From assembly GCA_947591245.1 (NCBI GenBank), contig CANQCY010000020.1, positions 1 through 36,894 of the forward strand: DNA of 36,894 nucleotides, in the 5' to 3' direction. The DNA comes from an uncultured Lachnospiraceae bacterium (lineage in GTDB: Bacteria; Bacillota; Clostridia; Lachnospirales; Lachnospiraceae). Below the pieces are notes generated by a model. That model did no database searches and was not told where the DNA came from. It saw only the letters and a list, made by a program, of their open reading frames with translations. The position numbers and the translations under genes are program-made. Of the stretch, positions 16,054 through 23,185 are shown piece by piece. Positions within the stretch are counted from its first letter, which is position 1, and every line of letters starts with the position of its first letter.

Positions 16054-17201
16054 TGGAGCAGAGACAATTTGACAGAACCTATGCGCAAATTGATTTAGGG
16101 GCGATCCGCCACAATATACGCGAAGAGCGCGCAAGGATCGGAAGCGGCGTAAAGATTATGGCGGTAGTCAAAGCCGATGCATACGGGCACGGGGATGTAC
16201 AGGTCGCAGCGGCGCTTGACGACATGGTAGATGCATATGGGGTCGCCATAATTGAGGAAGCATTGAAGCTGCGTAAACACGGGATCGAAAAGATGATACT
16301 CATTTTGGGCAACACAGGGGAAGGCTGGTATGATGAGCTGATTTGCCATGGCATTTCGCAGACCATTTACTCGTACGATATGGCGAAGAGGCTGAGCGAT
16401 GCTGCGGTGGCGCTCAAAATGAAGGCAAATGTACACATCAAAGTAGAAACAGGAATGAACCGTATCGGTTTTCTGCCCACGAAGGAGAGCGCGGATGCGG
16501 TATGCGCGGTCAATGAACTGCCGGGCATACGTATTGAAGGCATTTTTACCCACTTTGCCAAGGCGGATGAGGCGACGCCGGCAGAGGCAGAAAAGCCGTT
16601 TCGGATATTTATGGATTTTGTGCGGGAAGTGGAGGGGCGCGGTGTGAGCATTCCCATAAAGCATGCGGCAAACAGCGCATCCATTATGCATTTTCCAAAG
16701 TCCCATCTGGACATGGTGCGGTCCGGCATCACGACTTACGGGCTGTATCCGTCGGAGAAGGTGCCGAAGGAGCTGCTGCCCATCCGGCCGGCTCTCTCAT
16801 GGAAATCTGTTGTATCCTATGTGAAAACGATACCCGCGGGCGCAAGCGTGGGCTATGGCGCCATATTTACTGCGGAACGGGAGACGGTGGTGGCAACGGT
16901 TCCGGTCGGATATGCAGACGGCGTGAAAAGGGATTTGTCCGGTAAGGGACGGGTATTGATACATGGACAGTACGCACCGATGATCGGCAGGGTATGCATG
17001 GACCAGTTTATGGTGGATGCGACGGATATTCCGAATGTCGTGGCCGGCGACACGGTTGTTTTGATCGGGAAAGACGGTGCAAATAGAATCACAGTGGAAG
17101 AGGTTGCGGGGCGCGCCCACTCTTTTAATTATGAATACGTGTGCGGCATCAGCAGCAGAGTCCCCCGAAAATATGTAAACGGGGAAAAGGATTTACGGTG
17201 A
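16053..17201 (+). CDS. alr: Alanine racemase
   Basis: A PLP enzyme that makes D-alanine for peptidoglycan. At 382 residues it has the normal length. The PLP-binding lysine is Lys40 in VVKADAYGHG, and the second catalytic base is the Tyr in GASVGYGAIF. Other landmarks are ETGMNRIGF, FTHFAKADE, RSGITTYGLYPS and RVCMDQFMVD. The ATG at 16053 shares one base with the nnr stop; an in-frame ATG at 16044 is possible and adds three residues. The downstream neighbour is a MazF-type gene, as in Bacillus subtilis alr-ndoAI-ndoA, but without the antitoxin between them. Confidence 0.96.
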   Translation: MEQRQFDRTYAQIDLGAIRHNIREERARIGSGVKIMAVVKADAYGHGDVQVAAALDDMVDAYGVAIIEEALKLRKHGIEKMILILGNTGEGWYDELICHGISQTIYSYDMAKRLSDAAVALKMKANVHIKVETGMNRIGFLPTKESADAVCAVNELPGIRIEGIFTHFAKADEATPAEAEKPFRIFMDFVREVEGRGVSIPIKHAANSASIMHFPKSHLDMVRSGITTYGLYPSEKVPKELLPIRPALSWKSVVSYVKTIPAGASVGYGAIFTAERETVVATVPVGYADGVKRDLSGKGRVLIHGQYAPMIGRVCMDQFMVDATDIPNVVAGDTVVLIGKDGANRITVEEVAGRAHSFNYEYVCGISSRVPRKYVNGEKDLR

Positions 17202-17330
17202 AGCAGGGCGACAGGATCTGATATACAATTTCATATGTACGCAAAGTATAAACTCTCGCATATTGGTAATAATAGGTGATAAATCCTGGCATGCAGGTGA
17301 AATATTTACGATATAAGGGAGTAATGAAAA

Positions 17331-17696
17331 ATGGTAGTTAAGAGAGGCGACATTTATTACGCGGATTTAAGACCGGTTGTGGGATCTGAACAGGGGGGCA
17401 TACGCCCGGTTTTGATCATTCAGAACGATATGGGAAACCGCTACAGCCCTACGGTGATTTGCGCAGCGATTACGTCGAAAATGAATAAAGCAAAACTGCC
17501 GACGCATATTGCGCTGGATTCGGATAGCTATAGTATCGTGAAAGACTCGGTGATTCTGCTGGAGCAGGTGAGGACGATCGATAAGTCAAGGCTTAAGGAA
17601 AAGGTCTGCCATTTGGATGACCAGGTGCTCAGGCGGATTAACCGGGCTCTGGAGATCAGTCTTGCGCTGGATACATATGACAAACAGGAGATATAG
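17331..17696 (+). CDS. ndoA: MazF/PemK-type mRNA endoribonuclease toxin (NdoA/EndoA-like)
   Basis: A 121-residue protein with the full PemK/MazF fold signature: VKRGDIYYADLRPVVGSEQGG, the RPVLIIQND strand, the AAITSK catalytic Thr segment, and SVILLEQVRTIDKSRL. The close match to the Gram-positive EndoA type suggests sequence-specific cleavage of mRNA. AGGGAG lies about ten bases before the ATG. The 129-bp gap back to alr contains no ribbon-helix-helix antitoxin gene that I can find, on either strand. The antitoxin may be encoded elsewhere, or the protein may act alone. A hairpin with T5 follows at 17729. Confidence 0.93.
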   Translation: MVVKRGDIYYADLRPVVGSEQGGIRPVLIIQNDMGNRYSPTVICAAITSKMNKAKLPTHIALDSDSYSIVKDSVILLEQVRTIDKSRLKEKVCHLDDQVLRRINRALEISLALDTYDKQEI

Positions 17697-17728
17697 GGCG
17701 GATTGAACCGGAAAATAAGTATTATAGG

Positions 17729-17755
17729 CGGCATATCGGAAGGTGTGCCGTTTTT
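17729..17755 (+). terminator. Intrinsic terminator after ndoA
   Basis: CGGCAT (17729-17734) pairs with GTGCCG (17745-17750, one G-T wobble) and is followed directly by TTTTT. Confidence 0.6.
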
Positions 17756-17757
17756 CT

Positions 17758-17867
17758 CATCGCTGGCGGGGAGTAGCGCCCGCGTATTGTGGTGAAAGTC
17801 CGTTCGGATGAAACAGAAAAAGAAAATTACGGCAACAAAAAACACCTCTGGGAGGAGGTGTCTTTTG
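17758..17867 (+). ncRNA. Candidate structured RNA or riboswitch-like element with terminator
   Basis: The stretch 17697-18068 holds no gene I can support. Within it, GGGGAGTAGC (17768-17777) equals the 5' conserved box of the Mn2+-sensing yybP-ykoY riboswitch, and CGGCAACA (17830-17837) loosely resembles its 3' conserved segment. It ends in a strong hairpin ACACCTC / GAGGTGT (17842-17848, 17855-17861) followed by CTTTTGT. Against this, the 3' box is imperfect, the 5' box can fold locally (GCGGG / CCCGC), and the next gene is a phosphatase rather than a metal transporter. Identity is unproven. Confidence 0.3.
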
Positions 17868-17869
17868 TG

Positions 17870-17886
17870 GTACCCCGAGGGTACCT
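17870..17886. repeat. Perfect palindrome GGTACCC-CGA-GGGTACC
   Basis: A 7-bp perfect inverted repeat with a 3-nt centre, immediately downstream of the terminator hairpin. There is no T run after it. It may be an operator or the base of an RNA fold; no function can be assigned. Confidence 0.4.
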
Positions 17887-17909
17887 AAGCGTATAATAGG
17901 GTGGGAGTA

Positions 17910-17966
17910 GAAAGTTTATACTTTCCAAGTGTTATGTTACTAACAGAATGTGTCATTTTTGTGTCA
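17910..17966 (+). promoter_or_regulatory. Inverted repeat and phased direct repeats upstream of the phosphatase promoter
   Basis: GAAAGT-TTAT-ACTTTC (17910-17925) is a perfect inverted repeat. TGTGTCA occurs twice (17949-17955 and 17960-17966), offset by 11 bp, about one helical turn. Both lie 35-90 bp upstream of the promoter at 18000, a usual position for activator or regulator binding. The repeats are seen; regulator binding is inferred. Confidence 0.4.
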
Positions 17967-17999
17967 AAACCCAAATATTGAAAAAATTTTTAAAATATA

Positions 18000-18029
18000 T
18001 TGCATTGGGTTGCGGCTTACTGTTATACT
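18000..18029 (+). promoter_or_regulatory. Promoter for the phosphatase-rlmH operon
   Basis: TTGCAT (18000-18005) and TATACT (18024-18029) are separated by 18 bp, about 40 bp before the ATG at 18069. Confidence 0.6.
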
Positions 18030-18068
18030 AGTACAGAGAAGAGAGGATATTGGTTTGGAGGAACACGC

Positions 18069-18662
18069 ATGAAGATAGGTTTAGTTAGGCATTTTAAAGT
18101 AGACTGCCCGCATAAGTTCATGATGACGTCGGAAGAATTCCGCAAGTGGTCGGAAAAATATGAACACGCCCGCGTAATGAAGCAGAATGTAAATATGTCC
18201 GGTATCCAATGGGACATCTGTTACTGCAGCGACTTGGAGAGAGCGGTTGAAACGGCGAAGGAAGTGTACAGTGGCAATATTTATGTGGACAAGCTGCTTC
18301 GCGAAGTGGACAACGCCCCGTTTATCCATACGGACAAGCTTAAGCTTCCGTTTCCCGTGTGGCATTTTTGCGGGCGGCTTGCATGGTTTTTCAAGTCGAA
18401 GAGCCAGCCGGAGGACATAAAGGGGACAAGGAGGAGGGTACGCAAATTTTTTCGCCAGATCGACTGGTCGAAGGATAATGTTCTGATCGTTTCGCACGGA
18501 TTTCTTATTTTTAATTTTATATATGAATTATTTCGTCTCGGGTTTATCGGTAAAGAAGTGCGGCGCGTGAAGAATGGTTTTTTGTACTTGTATGAGATCC
18601 CTGACTACAAACGTCCGTTCCAGTATAAGCCGAAGGAGCGAAAAGGCGGGGAAAAGAGATGA
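18069..18662 (+). CDS. Histidine phosphatase superfamily protein
   Basis: A 197-residue protein of the phosphoglycerate mutase-like branch. The N-terminal catalytic motif reads LVRHFKV, with Phe where most members have Gly-Glu/Gln (RHGE); the catalytic His is kept. The second motif is VSHGF, and a conserved CSDLERAVETA helix (usually SxLxRAxxTA) lies between. The middle (about residues 90-125) is basic and hydrophobic (WHFCGRLAWFFKSK), which could touch the membrane. GGAGG at 18057-18061 sets the start. The stop overlaps rlmH by four bases (ATGA). Substrate unknown; phosphosugar, nucleotide or lipid phosphate are all possible. Confidence 0.82.
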   Translation: MKIGLVRHFKVDCPHKFMMTSEEFRKWSEKYEHARVMKQNVNMSGIQWDICYCSDLERAVETAKEVYSGNIYVDKLLREVDNAPFIHTDKLKLPFPVWHFCGRLAWFFKSKSQPEDIKGTRRRVRKFFRQIDWSKDNVLIVSHGFLIFNFIYELFRLGFIGKEVRRVKNGFLYLYEIPDYKRPFQYKPKERKGGEKR

Positions 18663-19138
18663 AAATCACGATACTGTGTGTTGGAAAGCTAAAGGAATCT
18701 TTTTTCAGGGATGCGGTAAACGAGTACAAAAAGAGGATATCCAGATATGTGAAGCTGGATATCGTTGAAGTTGCGGATGAAAAGACGCCGGACGGCGCAT
18801 CTGAGAGAGAGGAACAAATGATACGGGCAAAGGAAGGAGCGCGGCTTCTGCAGAAAATCCGCAGTGAAGATTATGTGGTCGAGCTGGCGATTGGCGGCAG
18901 AAGCTTTGATTCGCTTTCGTTTTCCCGAAAAATCGAGGCATTTGGAACCAACGGCGGGGGGAATTTGATTTTTGTGATCGGCGGTTCGCTCGGATTGGCG
19001 GGCGAAGTGTCAGAGAGGGCGGATGAGGCAATCAGTTTTTCCGAGTTGACATTTCCGCATCAGCTGATGCGTGTTATCCTGTTGGAGCAGATATACCGGA
19101 GTTATAAGATCATGAAAAATGAACCGTATCATAAGTAA
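18659..19138 (+). CDS. rlmH: 23S rRNA (pseudouridine1915-N3)-methyltransferase
   Basis: A SPOUT-fold methyltransferase that modifies helix 69 of 23S rRNA in the assembled 70S ribosome. The 159-residue protein is full length and shows the family landmarks: MKITILCVGKLK at the start, FVIGGSLGLA (the SAM-binding knot) and the C-terminal LTFPHQLMRVILLEQIYRSYKI with PYHK at the very end. Translation is coupled to the upstream phosphatase gene through the ATGA overlap. Confidence 0.97.
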   Translation: MKITILCVGKLKESFFRDAVNEYKKRISRYVKLDIVEVADEKTPDGASEREEQMIRAKEGARLLQKIRSEDYVVELAIGGRSFDSLSFSRKIEAFGTNGGGNLIFVIGGSLGLAGEVSERADEAISFSELTFPHQLMRVILLEQIYRSYKIMKNEPYHK

Positions 19139-19220
19139 CGGAGGTTTTGGAGCCGGCTTTTATCGGCAAGATATGTTAGAATTGGTAAAAACACAGATAT
19201 GGGAAAGGTATGGTGCAGAT

Positions 19221-19811
19221 ATGTTTAGTTTCATCAAGCAGTATATTAAAAATCCAAGATATATTGGGGCGGTTGCTCCAAGCGGAAAGCGTCTGGCGGA
19301 GAAAATGATGGAGCCGGTTAAGTTTGGCAAATGCAAGTGTATTGTCGAGTACGGTCCCGGAACCGGAGTGTTTACAAAAGAGATTTTGAAACGGAAAAGG
19401 GATGAAACGATATTGATTTTGATCGAGCAGAACGCCCTGTTTTACAAACAACTGAAAAAAGAGTTTAAAAATGAACCCAATATGCATATTTTCAATGAGG
19501 ACGCGCAGAATGTAAATGAGATTTTACATAAGTTAAATGTGGAAAAGGCGGATTATGTCATCTCGGGGCTTCCGTTTGCGTCGCTGCCGCGGGAGGTTTC
19601 GGTAAATATTTTAAATGAGACGAAGAAAGCGATTGGCATGACGGGAAAGTTTATTACGTTCCAGTATTTCTTATTTAAGTTAAAGTTTTTCAAACAGTTT
19701 TTCAGCATTGAGAGTTATGTCCATGAACTGATCAATTTGCCGCCGGCTTATGTCATTACGATGAGATGCAGGAGAAAGCCCGGCGCTCGTAAAAAACAGG
19801 CCGCTCAATGA
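19221..19811 (+). CDS. Class I SAM-dependent methyltransferase (phospholipid methyltransferase-like)
   Basis: A 196-residue methyltransferase. Motif I is IVEYGPGTGVFTKEIL, an acidic residue ends the next strand (LILIEQN), and YVISGLPFASLP occupies the motif IV position. The IGAVAPSGKRLAEKMM N-terminus is typical of small Firmicutes proteins related to PmtA phospholipid N-methyltransferases and to KsgA. The ATG at 19221, with AAAGG upstream, gives this N-terminus. The frame is open back into rlmH (ATG at 19119), and an ATG at 19173 is also possible. Lipid or rRNA substrates both fit; the SGLPF motif instead of NLPY leans toward lipid. Confidence 0.78.
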   Translation: MFSFIKQYIKNPRYIGAVAPSGKRLAEKMMEPVKFGKCKCIVEYGPGTGVFTKEILKRKRDETILILIEQNALFYKQLKKEFKNEPNMHIFNEDAQNVNEILHKLNVEKADYVISGLPFASLPREVSVNILNETKKAIGMTGKFITFQYFLFKLKFFKQFFSIESYVHELINLPPAYVITMRCRRKPGARKKQAAQ

Positions 19812-19867
19812 AAAAGTTTGCGCGCATGGGGAAAAATGATTTTTTTGCAGCGCATGAAATTATGTAT

Positions 19868-19906
19868 GGCGGGCAGACGCGTACGTGATCGTACTGCCCG
19901 CCCGTT
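19868..19906 (+). terminator. Intrinsic terminator after the methyltransferase gene
   Basis: A perfect 9-bp stem GGCGGGCAG / CTGCCCGCC (19868-19876, 19894-19902), with an inner TACG-TGAT-CGTA hairpin, is followed by CGTTTT. It lies between converging genes and may work in both directions. Confidence 0.75.
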
Positions 19907-19922
19907 TTGCCGCGGGGGCGTT

Positions 19923-20180
19923 TTATTTTACGCTCTGTGCGAATTTCTGCTTTACCTGGTCTACTTTGCTCATTTCGGCAGCCGGCGTCGGATAATATCC
20001 TCTGGCGTGCATTTCTTCGAATACGCTCTGCTGAATATCGTGTTCTTCTTCCAGACAGTTCAGGATCGCGTCCCTTACGCTGCTGTGCACGCATTCGTTT
20101 GAAAATGTGTTGTAGTAACTTGTCGCTTGTTTCTCCGATTCGAGAGCGTCGGCTAATATTTCTTTTTCAGTGAGTTCCAT
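19923..20180 (-). CDS. Spore coat protein, CotF-like (coat F domain)
   Basis: An 85-residue, helix-rich protein of the small coat F group found in spore formers. Recognisable features are LTEKEILADALESEKQ at the start, the long ferritin-like helices with NCLEEEHDIQQSVFEEMHARG, and a short YYPTPAAE tail before the last helix. The ATG at 20180 follows AAAGGAG (20194-20188) by seven bases; an ATG two codons upstream at 20186 is too close to that site. It is the second gene of a two-gene minus-strand operon. A coat location is taken from the family, not from a signal in the sequence. Confidence 0.8.
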   Translation of the reverse strand: MELTEKEILADALESEKQATSYYNTFSNECVHSSVRDAILNCLEEEHDIQQSVFEEMHARGYYPTPAAEMSKVDQVKQKFAQSVK

Positions 20181-20218
20181 TTTCATTCTCCTTTCTGGTT
20201 TCAGGAACGTGCAGTTCC

Positions 20219-20404
20219 TTATCTTAATTGGGCATAGATTGAATTGAAGTGTTTCTGGTGGCGGTCGGAAATGCTCATAAGCTTATCCTTGATTTCCTCA
20301 TCCTTGCACTGGCTGGAAAGGTTTTTGAATTTTTTGATCAATAACTCTTCCTGGGTCAGAATGTCCTGAATTGATGATAATTCTTTTTCTGATAAATCAG
20401 TCAT
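20219..20404 (-). CDS. Small helical protein, probable spore coat-associated
   Basis: A 61-residue protein made of two predicted helices (LSEKELSSIQDILTQEELLIKKF and IKDKLMSISDRHQKHFNSI, each written here as short helix descriptors). Its pattern resembles the first half of coat F and ferritin-like proteins, including a late HQKHF. GGAGG lies eight bases before the ATG. It is 38 bp upstream of the CotF-like gene on the same strand, so they are likely co-expressed in the mother cell during sporulation. I saw no clear sigma-E or sigma-K promoter by eye. The gene is firm; the function is inferred from its neighbour. Confidence 0.72.
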   Translation of the reverse strand: MTDLSEKELSSIQDILTQEELLIKKFKNLSSQCKDEEIKDKLMSISDRHQKHFNSIYAQLR

Positions 20405-20560
20405 TTTATTTAACCTCCATATGATTTTTTACTAGTATTTCCTTAAAATGATAGAAAAATACATAAACATACTTGCAAAATCGCAAAAATTGTTGCATAC
20501 TATGTATTGTGAAAAATGAATTTGTCAAAATGTATGAGTAAAGAGGAGGCAAATAAGGCG

Positions 20561-22258
20561 ATGAGAGGACCAACAGCGCCGAAGGATCCTGAGAAGAAAA
20601 GACCGGCTCTTTATATTATGCTGGATCACAATGTGGCGGGGATGCCGGGAAATGACGGTTCCTTCCGGGATTCTAATTTTATGGAGGGACGTCTGATCGA
20701 GCAGGTTAAGGGGGTGTACGGCGACGTAGACCAGAATATCCTGTCTCTTTTGGAGCATGTGGACGGATTTCTCAAACTGGTACATAGCATCGGCATCAGC
20801 ATTGTGGCGGCGAATGAATCGGAAAGAAACGATACCGTTCAGTTTACGATGCAGTGCTACGGAAAGGAAGATAAGTATGCTACCGGAACAAACGTAAGGG
20901 CGGAATGTCCCTGTGACGGTATGGAAGTGGCGATTCCTGTCAGTGAATCAGGAATGAATGATAATGACGACATTATCGGCGCGTTTCATTTTGATTTTCC
21001 GGGCAAATGCAAAGCGGCGTCTGTTACGCTGAAATTCTATTTAAACGACGGATATGAGGCGCCGGAAATCGAGATAGATCCTCCGGTTGACTTTGAATCG
21101 GAGCAATATAAAAAGATGATCGAGAGGTCTTTGATCCATCTTGGAAATACCAAGCGGCTTAAGCGTGCAATCGAGAAAGCAAAGCGCGGAGAAGAGACGG
21201 TGATTGCCTATATTGGCGGTTCCATTACGCAGGGAGCGGGTGCGAAACCGATTGACAAGAAGTCATACGCCTATCTTTCATACCGTGCATTTTGCCGGAT
21301 GTTTACGGATAACGACGGGGCGAACGTCAGATTCGTCAAGGCGGGAGTGGGGGGGACCCCTTCCGAGCTCGGAATGATCCGCTATGAAAAAGAAGTCACG
21401 GATTACGGGGCGATTGAGCCGGATATCGTTATTATTGAATTTGCGGTAAACGACGAAGGCGACGAGACGCAGGGCGCCTGTTTTGAAAGCCTTGTGCGAA
21501 AGGCGGCGAATGCACCGTATAAACCGGCAGTGATACTGGATTTTTCCGTGTTTATCAACGACTGGAATTTAGAGGACAGGCTGACGCCGGTCGGGGAGCA
21601 TTATGATCTCCCGATGACAAGTGTGAAAGCGGCGGTGGCGCCGCAGTTTGGCAGCGATACAGTGATCACGAGGCGACAGTATTTTTATGATATTTACCAT
21701 CCGACAAATGAGGGACATGCCGTGATGGCGGATTGTCTCGCATATCTGTTCCGTAAAGCGGATGAATCGCCTGAGCCGGATGACGACAGCGATTTTACGA
21801 AAGAACCGTTGAAAGGCTGCGAGTTTGAAGAGGTGATGCTGATTGATTCCGCAAATGCAGGCCAGTACGGCGAAATCAAGCAAACGGCGTTTGATTTTAA
21901 AGATTCCGACCTGCAGTTTGTGGAGAGGGATCTCAATGGGTACAGTACGCCGGAGCTTGAGAACGGATGGGCGAAAGATTCTGGTACGACCGGAGCGGAG
22001 TTTGCATTAAATATTACATGCAGAAACCTTATATTGATTTCAAAGGATTCCGGCGATCCGAATTTTGGAAAAGCAGATATTTATGTGGACGGCAGACTCG
22101 TTTTGACTGCTGATCCGCTTGCAAATGGCTGGAATCACTGCAATCCGCAGATTATTCTGAACGAGGCGGAGAGCGAAGCGCACGCCGTACGGATTGTGAT
22201 GCATCCTGGGGATGAAGAAAAACGATTTACGATACTTGGCTTCGGAGCGACATTGTAA
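20561..22258 (+). CDS. SGNH/GDSL-type hydrolase, three-part protein
   Basis: A 565-residue protein without signal peptide or membrane segment. The central SGNH domain has IGGSITQG (nucleophile near Ser221), a GVGGTPSELG block, FAVNDEGDE (block III Asn) and a terminal DIYHPTNEGH with the catalytic Asp-His pair. About 190 residues precede it (beta-rich, with a CPCDGMEVAIPVSE stretch) and about 135 beta-rich residues follow. Such enzymes are usually esterases or acyl-esterases of carbohydrates. The ATG at 20561 follows GAGGAGG; in-frame ATGs at 20516 and 20534 have no such site. The lack of a signal peptide implies a cytoplasmic substrate. porGDAB starts 52 bp later, possibly on the same transcript. 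Confidence 0.8.
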   Translation: MRGPTAPKDPEKKRPALYIMLDHNVAGMPGNDGSFRDSNFMEGRLIEQVKGVYGDVDQNILSLLEHVDGFLKLVHSIGISIVAANESERNDTVQFTMQCYGKEDKYATGTNVRAECPCDGMEVAIPVSESGMNDNDDIIGAFHFDFPGKCKAASVTLKFYLNDGYEAPEIEIDPPVDFESEQYKKMIERSLIHLGNTKRLKRAIEKAKRGEETVIAYIGGSITQGAGAKPIDKKSYAYLSYRAFCRMFTDNDGANVRFVKAGVGGTPSELGMIRYEKEVTDYGAIEPDIVIIEFAVNDEGDETQGACFESLVRKAANAPYKPAVILDFSVFINDWNLEDRLTPVGEHYDLPMTSVKAAVAPQFGSDTVITRRQYFYDIYHPTNEGHAVMADCLAYLFRKADESPEPDDDSDFTKEPLKGCEFEEVMLIDSANAGQYGEIKQTAFDFKDSDLQFVERDLNGYSTPELENGWAKDSGTTGAEFALNITCRNLILISKDSGDPNFGKADIYVDGRLVLTADPLANGWNHCNPQIILNEAESEAHAVRIVMHPGDEEKRFTILGFGATL

Positions 22259-22310
22259 AACGGGCGAAGCATAAGCCATAAATGAAAGATAAGAAAAGAG
22301 GAATGAACAG

Positions 22311-22883
22311 ATGAGTCAATTAGTAGAGTTTCGCTGGCATGGGCGCGGCGGACAGGGAGCGAAAACGGCAGCGCTGCTTCTGGCAGACGTGGCATTCAAG
22401 ATGGGCAAGTATGTACAGGGTTTTCCGGAGTACGGCCCGGAGAGGATGGGAGCGCCGATCACGGCATATGACCGAATTAGCGATAAGGAGATACGGGTTC
22501 ACTCGAACATATATGAACCGGATTTTGTCATTGTCGTAGATGAAACTTTATTAAATTCAGTAGATGTGACAAAAGGCCTCAAAAAAGATGGCGCGATCCT
22601 GGTTAATACATCAAAATCAAGCGAGGAAATATACACCTATCTGAAAGGCTATCAGGGCAGGGCCTATACGATCGATGCGAGAAAGGTGTGCCGGAAGACG
22701 CTGGGCAAGTATTTTCCGAATACGCCGATGTTGGCGGCGATCGTCAAGATTTCGGGCATTATGGATGAGGAGGATTTTGTGCGGGAGATGAGGGCGTCCC
22801 TCGAACGCAAATTTGAAAAAAAACCGGAGATGCTGGAGGGAAACATGAAAGCATTGAAGATGTCGCTAGAGGAGGTTCGCTAA
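22311..22883 (+). CDS. porG: 2-oxoacid:ferredoxin oxidoreductase gamma subunit
   Basis: A 190-residue subunit of the four-part PFOR/VOR/KGOR enzymes, which oxidise a 2-oxoacid with CoA to acyl-CoA, CO2 and reduced ferredoxin. Recognised by EFRWHGRGGQGAKTAA at the N-terminus, the FPEYGPERMGAP motif and the late TPMLAAIVKISGI helix. The gene order gamma-delta-alpha-beta is that of Thermotoga porGDAB. The delta gene begins one base after the stop. The 2-oxoacid (pyruvate, 2-oxoisovalerate or other) cannot be fixed from this subunit; pyruvate is most likely given the acetyl-CoA-using pathway downstream. Confidence 0.9.
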   Translation: MSQLVEFRWHGRGGQGAKTAALLLADVAFKMGKYVQGFPEYGPERMGAPITAYDRISDKEIRVHSNIYEPDFVIVVDETLLNSVDVTKGLKKDGAILVNTSKSSEEIYTYLKGYQGRAYTIDARKVCRKTLGKYFPNTPMLAAIVKISGIMDEEDFVREMRASLERKFEKKPEMLEGNMKALKMSLEEVR

Positions 22884-22884
22884 T

Positions 22885-23184
22885 ATGCTGAAAGCAAAAG
22901 AAATTAATGAAAAAACGCCATGGCAGGATCTGACGCCGGGACTGCAGATTTATGAGCCCGCGACGTCTGTGCGTTTTGAGACGGGAGAGTGGCGGGTAAA
23001 TACGCCGGTATTCGACAAAGAGGCTTGCAGGCAGTGCCTGCTTTGCGTGCCGTACTGCCCGGACAGCGCGATTCCTGTCCGCAATGGAGAGAGGGAAAAA
23101 TTTGATTTACTGCACTGCAAAGGATGCGGTATTTGCGTGAAGGCATGTCCGTTTGGCGCAATTACGATGAAGGAGGGGAAATAA
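22885..23184 (+). CDS. porD: 2-oxoacid:ferredoxin oxidoreductase delta subunit (2[4Fe-4S] ferredoxin)
   Basis: A 99-residue electron-transfer subunit. Two complete four-cysteine cluster motifs are visible, CRQCLLCVPYC-P and CKGCGICVKAC-P, as expected for a protein carrying two [4Fe-4S] clusters that relay electrons to external ferredoxin. The N-terminal 45 residues (WQDLTPGLQIYEPATS) are the usual subunit-docking part. It sits one base from porG and one base from porA, so translation is tightly coupled. Confidence 0.93.
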   Translation: MLKAKEINEKTPWQDLTPGLQIYEPATSVRFETGEWRVNTPVFDKEACRQCLLCVPYCPDSAIPVRNGEREKFDLLHCKGCGICVKACPFGAITMKEGK

Positions 23185-23185
23185 G

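Noticed and set aside
17758-17840. Cobalamin riboswitch or group II intron fragment (GGTGAAAGTCC)
   Set aside because: The conserved B12-box and the rest of the intron domains are missing. The short match alone is not enough.
17868-17886. 3' end of a tRNA on the minus strand (CGGGGTACCA-like)
   Set aside because: No matching acceptor, D, anticodon or T arms can be found around it. The palindrome explains the resemblance.
19119-19221. Methyltransferase start inside rlmH
   Set aside because: The frame is open, but the N-terminal residues it adds are atypical and the ATG at 19221 gives the family's usual start.
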